Shown: in pieces, positions 43,561-53,478 of the stretch | How the letters are laid out: each line of letters begins with the position of its first letter | How positions within the stretch are numbered: the first letter of the stretch is position 1 | From: Sphingomonadaceae bacterium | Lineage (GTDB): Bacteria > Pseudomonadota > Alphaproteobacteria > Sphingomonadales > Sphingomonadaceae | Length of the DNA: 64,000 nucleotides | Reading direction: 5' to 3' | NCBI GenBank assembly: GCA_020850455.1 | Contig: JADZEQ010000012.1 | Coordinates: 1-64,000, forward strand | The notes under the pieces: generated by a model | What the model was told of the DNA's origin: nothing | What the model saw: only the letters and a program-made list of their open reading frames with translations | Databases searched by the model: none | Made by a program: the position numbers and the translations under genes

Positions 43561-45666
43561 TTACATGCGTTCGGCGCTGGCGACGACGTCGGCCGCGCGC
43601 AGTGCGGACATGATGCTCATCAGATGGTGGACGTCGCTCACTTCCAGATCCAGTTGGAAACTGTGAAACCCGCCTTCGCGCGATGCCTGTTTTAGCGTGA
43701 CGATATTGGCACGTTGCCGCGCGATAATACCCGCCATTTCAGCCAATGTGCCCGGTTCATCGCGCACCACCACCATCACCCGCGCAGTGCCCCCTTCGCT
43801 GTCCGAACGCCAGCGCACGTCGATCCAGTCGGCATCCTCGCCGCTCGCCAATGCGTCGCAGTCGATAGCGTGAATCTCTATTCCCTCATCGGGGCGGGCC
43901 AGTGCAACGATACGGTCGCCGGGCACCGGGTGACAACATTGGGCAAGCGCATATCCCACGCCCGGGGTTAGCCCCTCAATCGTTATCGGCCGACGCCCCT
44001 CTATGCCAATGCCCTTGCGCTTCATATCGGCGACGATGCCGGGGACGAGCGCATCCATCACCTCCCCCTCCCGCAATCTTTGCCGGCCGATCGCAAAATA
44101 TAGTTCGTCGAGCGTTTCGAGTTTGAGCCGCGCCAGCGCTGCCTTGACCGCTTTGTCACCCACTTTGACCGGCAGGCGCGCCTTGATGTCGGAAAATAGC
44201 CGCGCGCCGAGCGCTATTGCTTCCTCGCGCTCTTTTTGCCGGACATGACGGCGGATGGCGGCGCGCGCCTTGCCCGTCACCACGAAACCCATCCAGCTTT
44301 GCTGGGCGGTTTGTTGGTCGGACGTCAGCACCTCCACCGTATCGCCATTGGCCAATATGGTGCGCAGCGGCACCATTCGTCCATTGACCTTGGCCCCCAC
44401 GGTCTGGTCACCCAGTCGTGTGTGGACGGCATAGGCAAAATCAACCGGGGTTGCCCCCTTGGGCAATTGGTGGAGCGCCCCCTTTGGCGTAAAGGCAAAG
44501 ATGCGATCCTGGTACATCGCCATGCGCGTATGTTCGAGCAGCTCCTCCGCATCGTCGGCTTGGTCGAGGATTTCGACCAGATCGCGGATCCACCCCGCCT
44601 GCCCGTCGGGCCGCGTCCCCTGTTTATAGGCCCAGTGCGCCGCCAGACCATATTCGCCCTGCTGGTGCATTGCGCGGCAACGTATCTGAATTTCGACGCG
44701 CATATTTTCGCCGCGCATCACCGTTGTGTGCAGCGATTGATAGCCATTGCGCTTGGGGGTGGAGATGAAGTCCTTGAAACGGCCGGGCACCATTTTCCAG
44801 CGCGTGTGGATGTGGCCGAGCGCCCGGTAACAATCCTCCACATTTTCGGTGATGACCCGAAACGCCATGATGTCGGTCACCTGTTCGAAGCTGACATGAC
44901 GTTCCTGCATCTTGCGCCAGATGGAATAGGGGTGTTTGGCGCGGCCGTTAACTTCCACCGCCATGCCATGCGCCGACATTAGGTCGCTGATTTCACGGCT
45001 GATCCGCTCAATGCTCTGGCTGCCGCCCTTGGTGAGTTTGTCGAGCCTGCCCATGATTGATTCAAAGGCTTCGGGCTCCAACTCCTTGAACGCCAGCAAC
45101 TCCATCTCGCGCATAAATTCATACATGCCGATGCGTTCGGCGAGCGGCGCGAAAATATCCATCGTCTCACGCGCGATCCGGCGGCGCTTTTCTTCCGACG
45201 CGATGAAATGGAGCGTGCGCATATTATGCAGACGGTCGGCCAGCTTGACCAACAACACACGAATATCATCCGACATGGCGAGCAGGAATTTGCGCAGATT
45301 TTCTGCGGCCTTTTCCCGCTCGGTTTCGGCGGCGGCCTGTTGTTGTTCGATTTTCGATAATTTGGTGACGCCATCCACCATCCGCGCAATCTCAGCGCCG
45401 AACAATCGCTCAATTTCCTCCGCCGTGGTCAGCGTGTCTTCGAGCGTGTCGTGGAGCAGCGCGGTGACAATCGTCTGCTGGTCCAGTTTCAGGTCGGTCA
45501 AAATACCCGCAACTTCGACCGGATGGCTGAAATAGGGGTCGCCGCTCGCCCGTTTCTGGCTGCCGTGCATCTGCACGGTAAAGACATAGGCACGGTTGAG
45601 CAGCGCTTCGTCCGCGTCGGGGTCATATTCCTTGACCCGTTCAACCAGTTGATATTGCCGCAACAT
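43561..45666 (-). CDS. Bifunctional (p)ppGpp synthetase/hydrolase (Rel/Spo family)
   Basis: HD: HPVEVAGILTDLKLDQQTIVTALLHDTLEDT; synthetase: GRAKHPYSIWRKM...DIMAFRVI; TGS and ACT regions; start refined to MLRQYQLVERV. Confidence 0.96.
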   Translation of the reverse strand: MLRQYQLVERVKEYDPDADEALLNRAYVFTVQMHGSQKRASGDPYFSHPVEVAGILTDLKLDQQTIVTALLHDTLEDTLTTAEEIERLFGAEIARMVDGVTKLSKIEQQQAAAETEREKAAENLRKFLLAMSDDIRVLLVKLADRLHNMRTLHFIASEEKRRRIARETMDIFAPLAERIGMYEFMREMELLAFKELEPEAFESIMGRLDKLTKGGSQSIERISREISDLMSAHGMAVEVNGRAKHPYSIWRKMQERHVSFEQVTDIMAFRVITENVEDCYRALGHIHTRWKMVPGRFKDFISTPKRNGYQSLHTTVMRGENMRVEIQIRCRAMHQQGEYGLAAHWAYKQGTRPDGQAGWIRDLVEILDQADDAEELLEHTRMAMYQDRIFAFTPKGALHQLPKGATPVDFAYAVHTRLGDQTVGAKVNGRMVPLRTILANGDTVEVLTSDQQTAQQSWMGFVVTGKARAAIRRHVRQKEREEAIALGARLFSDIKARLPVKVGDKAVKAALARLKLETLDELYFAIGRQRLREGEVMDALVPGIVADMKRKGIGIEGRRPITIEGLTPGVGYALAQCCHPVPGDRIVALARPDEGIEIHAIDCDALASGEDADWIDVRWRSDSEGGTARVMVVVRDEPGTLAEMAGIIARQRANIVTLKQASREGGFHSFQLDLEVSDVHHLMSIMSALRAADVVASAERM

Positions 45667-45799
45667 ATTATCTAATTTGGCGATAGTGGCGCATCGCGCA
45701 ACCGCTTTATCACGCGCATCGCATGCGCAAGCTGGCCAAGCGTTGCCCAAGTGCAACAAAGCGCTTGGGATTTGCAATTTTTCAAGGCATTATGCGGGG

Positions 45800-46339
45800 A
45801 TGAAAAAGTTGCGCGAACAATTGATCGGCGATGATCTGTGCGGCGAATTATGTGGCCTGCCCGCCGCACTGGAGGCGATGGGCGAACGCTGGTCGTTCAT
45901 GATTTTGCGCGCGGCGTTCAATGGCGTCCACCATTTCGAAGAGTTTCAGAGCGAATTGTCGATCGCGCGCAATATCCTGTCCAATCGGCTGCAACGGCTG
46001 GTCGCGCACGGCATTTTGGAACGTGCAGCGATGCTGTGTGACCGCCGCAAAATCTGTTACCGCCTCACCGAAAAGGGGCTGGACCTGCTGCCGACGATGG
46101 TGGCGCTGCGCCAATGGGGCGAAAAATGGGGTTCGGGCGTTCCCTCCACCCCGGTGCTGGTCGATGCGCGCGACCATCAACCGGTGCGCCCCGTGGTGTT
46201 GCAGGCGCATGATGGCCGCGCACTCAGCAAGCATGACCTGATGTGGATGGATGTCGATGCGGTGCGTCCGCTGGCGGAGGCACCACCATCGCCGCCCCAA
46301 CGCACCAGCGGCGAAAATATCGGCGTTGCTGCGGGCTGA
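45800..46339 (+). CDS. HxlR-family winged-helix transcriptional regulator
   Basis: CGLPAALEAMGERWSFMILRAAFNGVHHFEEFQSELSIARNILSNRLQRLVAHGILER. Confidence 0.92.
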   Translation: MKKLREQLIGDDLCGELCGLPAALEAMGERWSFMILRAAFNGVHHFEEFQSELSIARNILSNRLQRLVAHGILERAAMLCDRRKICYRLTEKGLDLLPTMVALRQWGEKWGSGVPSTPVLVDARDHQPVRPVVLQAHDGRALSKHDLMWMDVDAVRPLAEAPPSPPQRTSGENIGVAAG

Positions 46340-46345
46340 TTTTGC

Positions 46346-47485
46346 ATGACCGCTTTGGTCAATCCATCCCCTCTTGAACGCCCGCAGCCCTTTTTCGATG
46401 ACAAGGTGCGCGCCTTTTGGACGTTGCAAAGCCTTGGCTGGGCCGGGTGGTTCGTGCTGCGCGCGGCATCGGGTTTTGCCAATGGGCAGGCGATAGCCTT
46501 CCTCATCCCGCTCATCGTGTCGGCGATCACCGGTTTTTGCCTTACTGCGCTTTTATCCTTGCTGTTCCGGCGGTTGATGCACGAACGCGCCTTTTTAATG
46601 TGGCCAATTTCGCTGCTCGGCATTGTTGTCGCGACGCTCACCTATAGTTTTATTGATGCATCGATGGTGGCGTTGCAACCGGGCGTTGCGCCGCTCGCCT
46701 TTACGCAATTATTCGTCGGCGCCGTCTATCTCGACGCGGTGACGCTGGCGGCATGGTCGTCGCTCTATTTTGCGATCAATTATTTTCTGCGCGTCGAACA
46801 ACAAATTGATCAGATGGCCGCGCTCGAAAGCCAGGCGACGGCGAGCGCGCTCGCCATGCTGCGCTATCAGATCAACCCGCATTTCCTGTTCAACACGCTC
46901 AACAGCATTTCAACGCTCGTCCTCTTGAAACAGAGTGAACCGGCCAATGCCATGCTGTCGCGCCTGTCGACCTTTTTGCGTTATACTCTGGCCAATGAAC
47001 CGACGGCGGAGGTGCCGCTGGCGCAAGAGGTGGAGACGCTCAAACTCTATCTCGATATCGAAAAAATGCGTTTTGAAGACAGGCTGCGGGTCAATTTCGA
47101 CATTGATCCGCGCGTGGCGCGGGCGGGCCTCCCCTCCCTCCTCCTCCAGCCGATCATCGAAAATGCGATTAAATATGCCGTGACCCCGTCCGAAACGGGG
47201 GCCGATATTGCGGTGCGCGCGCAACTGGTCGGGCAAAATGTGCGTATCATCGTGTCGGACAGCGGGGCGGACTTGCGGGGCGGCGCGGCGCTCGCCACCC
47301 CGTCAACCGGGGTCGGCCTGCCCAATATTCGTGACCGGCTGATTCAGGCATATGGTGATGCGCAAAGCTTTGATGCGCGTCCGTCGGACAATGGCTTTAT
47401 CGTGACGATAGAGCTGCCATGCCGTATAATGGACAATGCGCCGGGGGTTGCGGCGACAGAGGAAAGGCAGAAACTAAGCGCATGA
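46346..47485 (+). CDS. LytS/YehU-type sensor histidine kinase
   Basis: LRYQINPHFLFNTLNSISTLVLLKQSEPANAMLSRLSTFLRYTL, LLLQPIIENAIKYAV, GVGLPNIRDRL. Confidence 0.93.
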   Translation: MTALVNPSPLERPQPFFDDKVRAFWTLQSLGWAGWFVLRAASGFANGQAIAFLIPLIVSAITGFCLTALLSLLFRRLMHERAFLMWPISLLGIVVATLTYSFIDASMVALQPGVAPLAFTQLFVGAVYLDAVTLAAWSSLYFAINYFLRVEQQIDQMAALESQATASALAMLRYQINPHFLFNTLNSISTLVLLKQSEPANAMLSRLSTFLRYTLANEPTAEVPLAQEVETLKLYLDIEKMRFEDRLRVNFDIDPRVARAGLPSLLLQPIIENAIKYAVTPSETGADIAVRAQLVGQNVRIIVSDSGADLRGGAALATPSTGVGLPNIRDRLIQAYGDAQSFDARPSDNGFIVTIELPCRIMDNAPGVAATEERQKLSA

Positions 47486-48288
47486 CCATCCGCACCATCC
47501 TCGTCGATGATGAGAGCCTCGCCACGCAGGGGCTGATGCTCCGACTGGAGGCGCATGCAGATGTGGAAGTTATCGACACCGCGCAAAATGGCCGCGAAGC
47601 CATCCGCAAGATAAAGACGCACAAGCCCGACCTCGTATTTCTCGACATTCAAATGCCCGGCTTTGACGGCTTTTCGGTGGTGCAGGGACTGCTTGATGTC
47701 GAACCGCCGCTGGTGATTTTTGTGACCGCTTTTTCCGACCACGCCATCCGTGCGTTCGAAGCACAGGCGGTTGATTATCTGTTGAAGCCGGTTGAACCCG
47801 AAAGACTCGCTGATGCGCTGGAGCGGGTGCGCACCCGGCTTACCCACAAAAAATCGGCGGAGGAGGCGGAACGGCTAAAAGGCGTCTTGGCCGAAGTCGC
47901 GCCCGAAGCTGCCGAGCAAATAGCCGCCGAAAGCGATGAAGCGGCACCTGCGGTTGGCCGTTTTGAAAAACTTATCAACATCAAGGATCGCGGGCAGATT
48001 TTCCGCGTCGATGTCGATAGCATCGAACGGATTGATGCGGCCGGCGATTATATGTGCATCTATACCGCCGACAACAGCCTGATCCTGCGCGAAACGATGA
48101 AGGATTTGGAAAAACGGCTCGACCCGCGGGTTTTTCAGCGCGTCCACCGGTCAACCATCGTCAATCTGGGGCTGGTGCGCCAAGTAAAGCCGCACACAAA
48201 TGGCGAATGTTTTCTGGTGCTCGAATCGGGCACACAGGTAAAGGTTTCCCGCTCCTACCGTGATGTGGTGGCGCGTTTCGTACATTGA
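47482..48288 (+). CDS. LytTR family response regulator
   Basis: ILVDDESLATQGL...VFLDIQMPGFDGF...VDYLLKPVEPERL; C-terminal LytTR FQRVHRSTIVNLGLV; 4-nt overlap with the kinase. Confidence 0.94.
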   Translation: MTIRTILVDDESLATQGLMLRLEAHADVEVIDTAQNGREAIRKIKTHKPDLVFLDIQMPGFDGFSVVQGLLDVEPPLVIFVTAFSDHAIRAFEAQAVDYLLKPVEPERLADALERVRTRLTHKKSAEEAERLKGVLAEVAPEAAEQIAAESDEAAPAVGRFEKLINIKDRGQIFRVDVDSIERIDAAGDYMCIYTADNSLILRETMKDLEKRLDPRVFQRVHRSTIVNLGLVRQVKPHTNGECFLVLESGTQVKVSRSYRDVVARFVH

Positions 48289-48301
48289 TACGCGTGGCGG
48301 T

Positions 48302-48757
48302 TCACCGTCGTTCGGCAAAAAAATCCTTGAGCAGCGCCGCCGATTCTGCGGCCAATATGTCGCCGTAAATTTCCGGCCGGTGGTGGATGGTCGGCTGGCT
48401 GAACAGGCGCGGGCCATGGACAATCGCGCCGCCTTTGGCATCTTCGGCCCCATAATATAGCCGCGCGATGCGCGCATGGGCGATGGCCCCGGCGCACATG
48501 GCACACGGCTCCAGCGTCACCCACAGCGCGCAATCGACCAGCCTATCGCTGCCAAGCTGTTGCGCGGCGGCGCGAATGGCGGCAATTTCGGCATGATGGC
48601 TGGGGTCGTGGCGGGCACGCGGCGCATTGGCCCCTTCGCCGATAATCACCCCTTGATGGACGATGACCGCGCCCACCGGCACTTCGCCAGCCTGCGCTGC
48701 CTCTGCAGCAAGGGTGAGCGCGCGGCGCATGGGAAACAGTGGGTCGGCAGTCGGCAT
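48302..48757 (-). CDS. tadA: tRNA-specific adenosine deaminase
   Basis: DPSHHAEIAAIRAA (HAE) and TLEPCAMCAGAIAHARI (PCxxC); start refined to MPTADPLFPM. Confidence 0.93.
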   Translation of the reverse strand: MPTADPLFPMRRALTLAAEAAQAGEVPVGAVIVHQGVIIGEGANAPRARHDPSHHAEIAAIRAAAQQLGSDRLVDCALWVTLEPCAMCAGAIAHARIARLYYGAEDAKGGAIVHGPRLFSQPTIHHRPEIYGDILAAESAALLKDFFAERR

Positions 48758-48875
48758 TTCCACCTCATAACCGCCAAAAAGCCGGACGTCATGCGCGCCT
48801 TGCGCTTGACTCGGTGCGATGTGCGCTATAGGGGCGCGGCTTTCCGGCAATATCTTCAGCCAAGGGTTTTCAATC

Positions 48876-49169
48876 ATGTCGCGCATTTGCGAACTGACCG
48901 GCAAGGGCCGTCAGGTGGGGCACAATGTTTCCCACGCCAACAACAAGACCAAACGCACGTTCCTGCCGAACCTGCACAATGTCACCTTGATGTCCGAAAT
49001 CATGGGCCAAAGCTATCGTCTGCGCGTTTCGACGCACGGGCTGCGCTCGGTTGAACATGTCGGCGGGCTCGACAATTGGTTGCTCAAAACCAAGGATGAG
49101 GATCTTAGCCTGCGTGCGCGTCGTTTGAAGCGCGACATTGGCAAAAAGGCTGCTGCTGCCGCCGCATAA
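48876..49169 (+). CDS. rpmB: 50S ribosomal protein L28
   Basis: [36 protein letters not shown]. Confidence 0.98.
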   Translation: MSRICELTGKGRQVGHNVSHANNKTKRTFLPNLHNVTLMSEIMGQSYRLRVSTHGLRSVEHVGGLDNWLLKTKDEDLSLRARRLKRDIGKKAAAAAA

Positions 49170-49191
49170 GGCTGGTCAGGCAAGATTTTTC

Positions 49192-49223
49192 AAGGGCGGT
49201 TTCCCGATGGGGAATCCGCCCTT
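49192..49223 (+). terminator. Intrinsic terminator after rpmB
   Basis: AAGGGCGGTTTCCC GATG GGGAATCCGCCCTTT. Confidence 0.8.
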
Positions 49224-49347
49224 TGCTGTTGGGGCTGCGCGCAAATTTGCTGAATATTAGGCAACAAAATTGTTCAGCATCCAATCAGCGCCGCCCCCCT
49301 AAATCTCCACGCAAGCTCCCAAACGGGGTGGTGATAGGAGATGAAAG

Positions 49348-49842
49348 ATGGTGATTCGCAAATCCTTGCTCAGCCTTGCCGCGGCCGCCAGCGTCCTCGG
49401 TGCCTTTGCCGCCACTCCGGCGATTGCGGGTCGGCATGACCGTGGCCATCGCTACGAACGCAATTATGACCCCAACTATGGTCAGGGCTATCGTTATGGC
49501 GGCAATTATGACCGGCGCTATGATCGCGGCTATGACCGTAATTATGATCGCAATTATGATCGGCGCTACGACCGTAATTACGACCGGCGTTACGATAACC
49601 GCTACGACAACCGCTATGATAATCGCGGCTATGACCAGCGTTATGACAACCGTTACAATGACCGGCGCTACCGCTGCGACAATGGTACCGGCGGCACCAT
49701 CATCGGCGGGGTGGTCGGCGCGGCAGCGGGCAGTGAAGTCGCCGGGCGGCGCGGGGATCGCACCGCAGGCGCGATTATCGGCGGCGTAATCGGTGCGATT
49801 GCGGGCCGCGCGATTGATCGGTCGAACGGCGGCTGCCGCTAA
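49348..49842 (+). CDS. Exported glycine-zipper (2TM-like) protein with Arg-Tyr-Asp tandem repeats
   Basis: Signal peptide; (N/R)YDR repeats; GTIIGGVVGAAAGSEVAGRRGDRTAGAIIGGVIGAIAGRAID. Confidence 0.85.
   Translation: MVIRKSLLSLAAAASVLGAFAATPAIAGRHDRGHRYERNYDPNYGQGYRYGGNYDRRYDRGYDRNYDRNYDRRYDRNYDRRYDNRYDNRYDNRGYDQRYDNRYNDRRYRCDNGTGGTIIGGVVGAAAGSEVAGRRGDRTAGAIIGGVIGAIAGRAIDRSNGGCR
49455..49673 (+). repeat. 12-bp-period tandem repeat encoding YDR(R/N/G)
   Basis: Repeating TATGAC/TATGAT-CGN-... units: NYDRRYDRGYDRNYDRNYDRRYDRNYDRRYDNRYDNRYDNRGYDQRYDNRYNDRRY. Confidence 0.8.
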
Positions 49843-50036
49843 ACCATAGGGCTACCCCCCTATCGTCCCACCCTGGTCCGGCGGGGGCGATGGGGCTGGG
49901 GGGAGGTGGCGGCGTCCACCTCCCCCCAAAATATTGTACGCGGGGCGCCTATTGCCAGTCCCTCCCCCCTTCTTTATCGAAAGCGGCAAGTCCCGGTGTC
50001 AGCATGTGGCATCGGTGGGAATGATTGGATTTGTCC

Positions 50037-51119
50037 ATGGCGGACAGGCAGGGGTTTTCGGGCACAGGCGTGGCGCGTCCGCGCGGCGCGGTGCATCCCG
50101 GCCCACCCATCAAAGCGTCATATCATGGCGGCGCGCCAATTATCGCCGCGCTCGACCTTGGCACCAATAATTGTCGTTTGCTGATCGCCCGCCCAAGTGG
50201 GGAGGAGTTTACGATTATCGACGCCTATTCGCGCATCGTCCGTCTGGGGGAGGGGCTGGCGCTGACCGGCGAATTGTCGCGCGCGGCGATGGACAGGGCG
50301 ATGGATGCGCTCAACCATTGCGCGGAAAAATTGCGCCGCCGCCGGGTCACCCTGTCACGGTCGGTGGCAACAGAGGCATGTCGCCAAGCCGCCAATGGCA
50401 GCGAATTTATTGCGCGGGTGGCCAGCGAAACCGGCATTTTGCTCGACGTTATCAATCCAAAGGAGGAGGCACGGCTGGCCGTGCTTGGCTGTCACCGTTT
50501 GCTGTCGCCGGGCGATGGGCCAGCGCTGATTTTCGACATTGGCGGGGGGTCGACCGAATTGGTGTTGGTCGATGATGGCCCCGACGGGCCGATCATCCGT
50601 GATTGGTTGTCGCTGCCTTGGGGCGTGGTTTCGCTGACCGAGGCAGAGCGCCATGCCGACGACAGCGGCGAAACGCGCGCCGCTGCTTATGGGGCGATGC
50701 GGGCGCGGGCGCGGGCGGGCTTTGCCGAATTTGCCGCGCGGGTTGCCCCACTGCACGGCGGGCACGCCGATTGCCGCTTGCTCGGCACCAGCGGGACGGT
50801 GACGACGCTTGCCTCCATGCACCTCCAACTGCCGAGCTATGACCGTTCGCGTGTCGACGGGCTGATTGTCGAAAGCGCCGATTTCCTCAATCTGTGCGCC
50901 GGGTTGGCGATGCGCAGCCTGGCGGAGCGCGAAACATTGCCGTGCATCGGGCGCGAACGGGCGGATCTGGTGGTTGCAGGCTGTGCAATTTTGCATGAGA
51001 TTTGCGCATTATGGCCCAGTAAAATGCTCCACGTCGCCGATCGCGGGGTACGCGAAGGGGTGCTGCGCGAAATGGTGCGCTTGCAATTATCCCCCACGGC
51101 TGCGAGGCGGGGGCGATGA
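50037..51119 (+). CDS. Ppx/GppA family exopolyphosphatase/phosphatase
   Basis: [15 protein letters not shown]...[16 protein letters not shown]...[15 protein letters not shown]...[15 protein letters not shown]. Confidence 0.92.
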   Translation: MADRQGFSGTGVARPRGAVHPGPPIKASYHGGAPIIAALDLGTNNCRLLIARPSGEEFTIIDAYSRIVRLGEGLALTGELSRAAMDRAMDALNHCAEKLRRRRVTLSRSVATEACRQAANGSEFIARVASETGILLDVINPKEEARLAVLGCHRLLSPGDGPALIFDIGGGSTELVLVDDGPDGPIIRDWLSLPWGVVSLTEAERHADDSGETRAAAYGAMRARARAGFAEFAARVAPLHGGHADCRLLGTSGTVTTLASMHLQLPSYDRSRVDGLIVESADFLNLCAGLAMRSLAERETLPCIGRERADLVVAGCAILHEICALWPSKMLHVADRGVREGVLREMVRLQLSPTAARRGR

Positions 51120-51778
51120 GCATGCGCGGCAGCAAGGGGGGCACAACACGGGTCAAAACCGCGCGTAATCGCACGGCGGCGTCGACCCGGTGGCTGTCGC
51201 GCCAGCTCAACGACCCCTATGTCAAGCGCGCCAAGGCAGAGGGATATCGCAGCCGCGCCGCCTATAAATTGATCGAACTTGACGAAAAATATGCACTGCT
51301 CAAGGGGCGGCACGCGATTGTCGATCTGGGGGTTGCACCGGGCGGTTGGACGCAGGTGGTGCGCAAACTCAGGCCCGATGCGCGCATTGTTGGCATCGAC
51401 CTCCTCCCCACCGAACCCATTGCTGGGGCAGATTTTCTGACCATGGATTTCATGGATGATGCGGCACCGGGCGCGATCATGGAACTGCTCGGCGGTGCGC
51501 CCGACCTCGTCCTTTCCGACATGGCGGCGAACACCGTCGGCCACCCGCAAACCGACCATCTGCGCACCATTGCCTTGGCGGAGGCAGCGGCAGATTTTGC
51601 CATCATGATGCTGCAACCGGGCGGGGCCTTTGTCGCCAAGGTATTTCAGGGCGGCACGAGTGGCGATCTCCTCACCCTGCTCAAGCAAAATTTCACCAGT
51701 GTGCGCCACGCCAAGCCGCCGTCGAGCCGCAAGGGCAGCCCCGAATTATTCGTCGTCGCGCTGGGTAAAAAGCCCTAG
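51116..51778 (+). CDS. rlmE: 23S rRNA (uridine-2'-O)-methyltransferase, RlmE/FtsJ family
   Basis: [36 protein letters not shown]...[19 protein letters not shown]. Confidence 0.95.
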   Translation: MSMRGSKGGTTRVKTARNRTAASTRWLSRQLNDPYVKRAKAEGYRSRAAYKLIELDEKYALLKGRHAIVDLGVAPGGWTQVVRKLRPDARIVGIDLLPTEPIAGADFLTMDFMDDAAPGAIMELLGGAPDLVLSDMAANTVGHPQTDHLRTIALAEAAADFAIMMLQPGGAFVAKVFQGGTSGDLLTLLKQNFTSVRHAKPPSSRKGSPELFVVALGKKP

Positions 51779-51781
51779 CTT

Positions 51782-53449
51782 TCAGTCCCCCCGCGCTTCG
51801 GCAATCGCGGCTTTCAGCGCATCATATCCGATTGCACCGACCAATAATTTATCACCCACGATGAACGCGGGCGTTGCGCTGAACCCCAGCGAACGCGCCG
51901 CGCCGACATTGCGGCGCAATTCATTGGTGATGCCGGGGTCGTTCAACGCGGCGGCGCTGGCGTTGAGGTTGAAGCGGCTGGCAATTTCGCCGCGCGCCGC
52001 GGCATTGGGCGGGGCGGCGGCAAACAAGGCCTGATGGACGTTCATATAGCGCCCGCTGCGCGCCGCGACGAGCGCCAGTCGAGCTGCAGCCTCACTATCG
52101 GCGGACAGGATGGGGAATTCGCGAAAGACCAGTTTCAGCCGCCGGTCTTCGGCGATCAACCGTTCAAGGTCAGGTTCGCTGGCGCGGCAGTATGTGCAGG
52201 CATAATCGGTAAAGACGACCAGCGTGACATCGCCGTCCGCCGCACCCGCCCATGCGCCCGAAAAGGGTCGTTCGATGGCGTCGCGATTCTGGCGGATTAT
52301 TTCCGATACCCGCCGATGTTCGAGCCGTTCGACCGCTTGGGGAATGATTTCCGGATGTTCGAGCAGATAGTTGCGGACGATATTCTCGGTCGCTGCGCGG
52401 TTGATGCCGCTCCATTGGCTGCCAAATAATGTCCCGCCCAGAAACAGCGCTGCACCCATTGCAACCCAGCTTGCCGGATGGCTGAACCATGCGTTGGGCC
52501 GCGCGCTGCCCCCGTGTGGCAGAGGCCGTGTCGGGTTCGCGCCAGAACCACCATTGCGGCCATCATTTCCGCCATCATTTCCGCCACCATGGCCACTCGT
52601 GCCGCCAGCACCGTCACCGCCTTTATGGTCGCCCGTCGTTGGTGGTGCGCCGGTCAGCGGGGCAGAATTGGGGTTCTGGGCGGCCATGACCGTCGTGGAT
52701 GGGACCGTTGCGGATGGGGCCGATGCGGAGGGAGACGTCGCGGGAGGGGGCGGCGCGATGCTGGTCGGGCTTTCGCCAAATAGCGGCAGGCCGCCGGTGG
52801 TGTTGGTCGTGTTGCCCGCATCTGCTGCATCCTCTGCCAGCAGTTTGTCGAGCGCGGAAGGCGGCTCTGCGCCGCGCTGCGGGACGATATCGGCAATGGG
52901 TGTCGCCTCGATCGCCCGCCTGCTACCCTTGGCGATCGCATCCCCCGCACCCTTGACGCTGCGCTGTGCGGTGTCGCTCAATTTGCTGGCGGCGGCGCGA
53001 ACATGCGGGCTGGCGGTGGAAATCGCATCTTGCGTCGCTTTGGCGGCGCGGCGGCCCGCGCTGGACAGGGCAGCCGCGGTGGCCCGTGCCCCGCGCGCGG
53101 CCATTTTTGCGCCCTTGGCACCGGCTTCGCGGCTGCGCCGTGGTATTTCCGCCCGTTCAATGGCCTGTCCCGCCTGCGCGACGATGGCGCGCGCGCGCGC
53201 CGCAGCATCGCTGCTTTCGCTGTCGGGGGCAGGTTGGGCAATCGGACGTGCCAATAATTCGTCTGCGCTCAAATCCTCGGTCGCGCGTGGCGGTTCGACC
53301 GCTTTGGCAGGTGTGCGCGGTGCGGCATTGCGCGTGGGCAAGGGGGCGGGGCAGGTGATGCCCGGTGTTGCATCCGTCCGGTCGCGCCGCCACGGCTGAT
53401 AATGCTGCTCACCGTCCGACCCGTCGGCATTGTCCGTTTCGCGACCCAT
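51782..53449 (-). CDS. DsbA-family thioredoxin-fold protein with long disordered N-terminal extension
   Basis: C-terminal VVFTDYACTYCRASEPDLERL...FREFPILSADS...ATPAFIVGDKLLVGAIGYDAL; Ala/Gly-rich N-terminal half and central TM segment. Confidence 0.85.
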   Translation of the reverse strand: MGRETDNADGSDGEQHYQPWRRDRTDATPGITCPAPLPTRNAAPRTPAKAVEPPRATEDLSADELLARPIAQPAPDSESSDAAARARAIVAQAGQAIERAEIPRRSREAGAKGAKMAARGARATAAALSSAGRRAAKATQDAISTASPHVRAAASKLSDTAQRSVKGAGDAIAKGSRRAIEATPIADIVPQRGAEPPSALDKLLAEDAADAGNTTNTTGGLPLFGESPTSIAPPPPATSPSASAPSATVPSTTVMAAQNPNSAPLTGAPPTTGDHKGGDGAGGTSGHGGGNDGGNDGRNGGSGANPTRPLPHGGSARPNAWFSHPASWVAMGAALFLGGTLFGSQWSGINRAATENIVRNYLLEHPEIIPQAVERLEHRRVSEIIRQNRDAIERPFSGAWAGAADGDVTLVVFTDYACTYCRASEPDLERLIAEDRRLKLVFREFPILSADSEAAARLALVAARSGRYMNVHQALFAAAPPNAAARGEIASRFNLNASAAALNDPGITNELRRNVGAARSLGFSATPAFIVGDKLLVGAIGYDALKAAIAEARGD

Positions 53450-53478
53450 ATTATCCCTGTCTTGTCCGAAGCAATAAT

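Noticed and set aside
49455-49673. Tandem 12-bp repeats considered as a CRISPR-like or intergenic repeat array
   Set aside because: Units are contiguous with no spacers and are in frame within an exported protein
52371-53399. 342-aa plus-strand ORF opposite the DsbA-like gene
   Set aside because: Looks membrane-like only because it is the antisense of an Ala/Gly-rich region; no start context or motif
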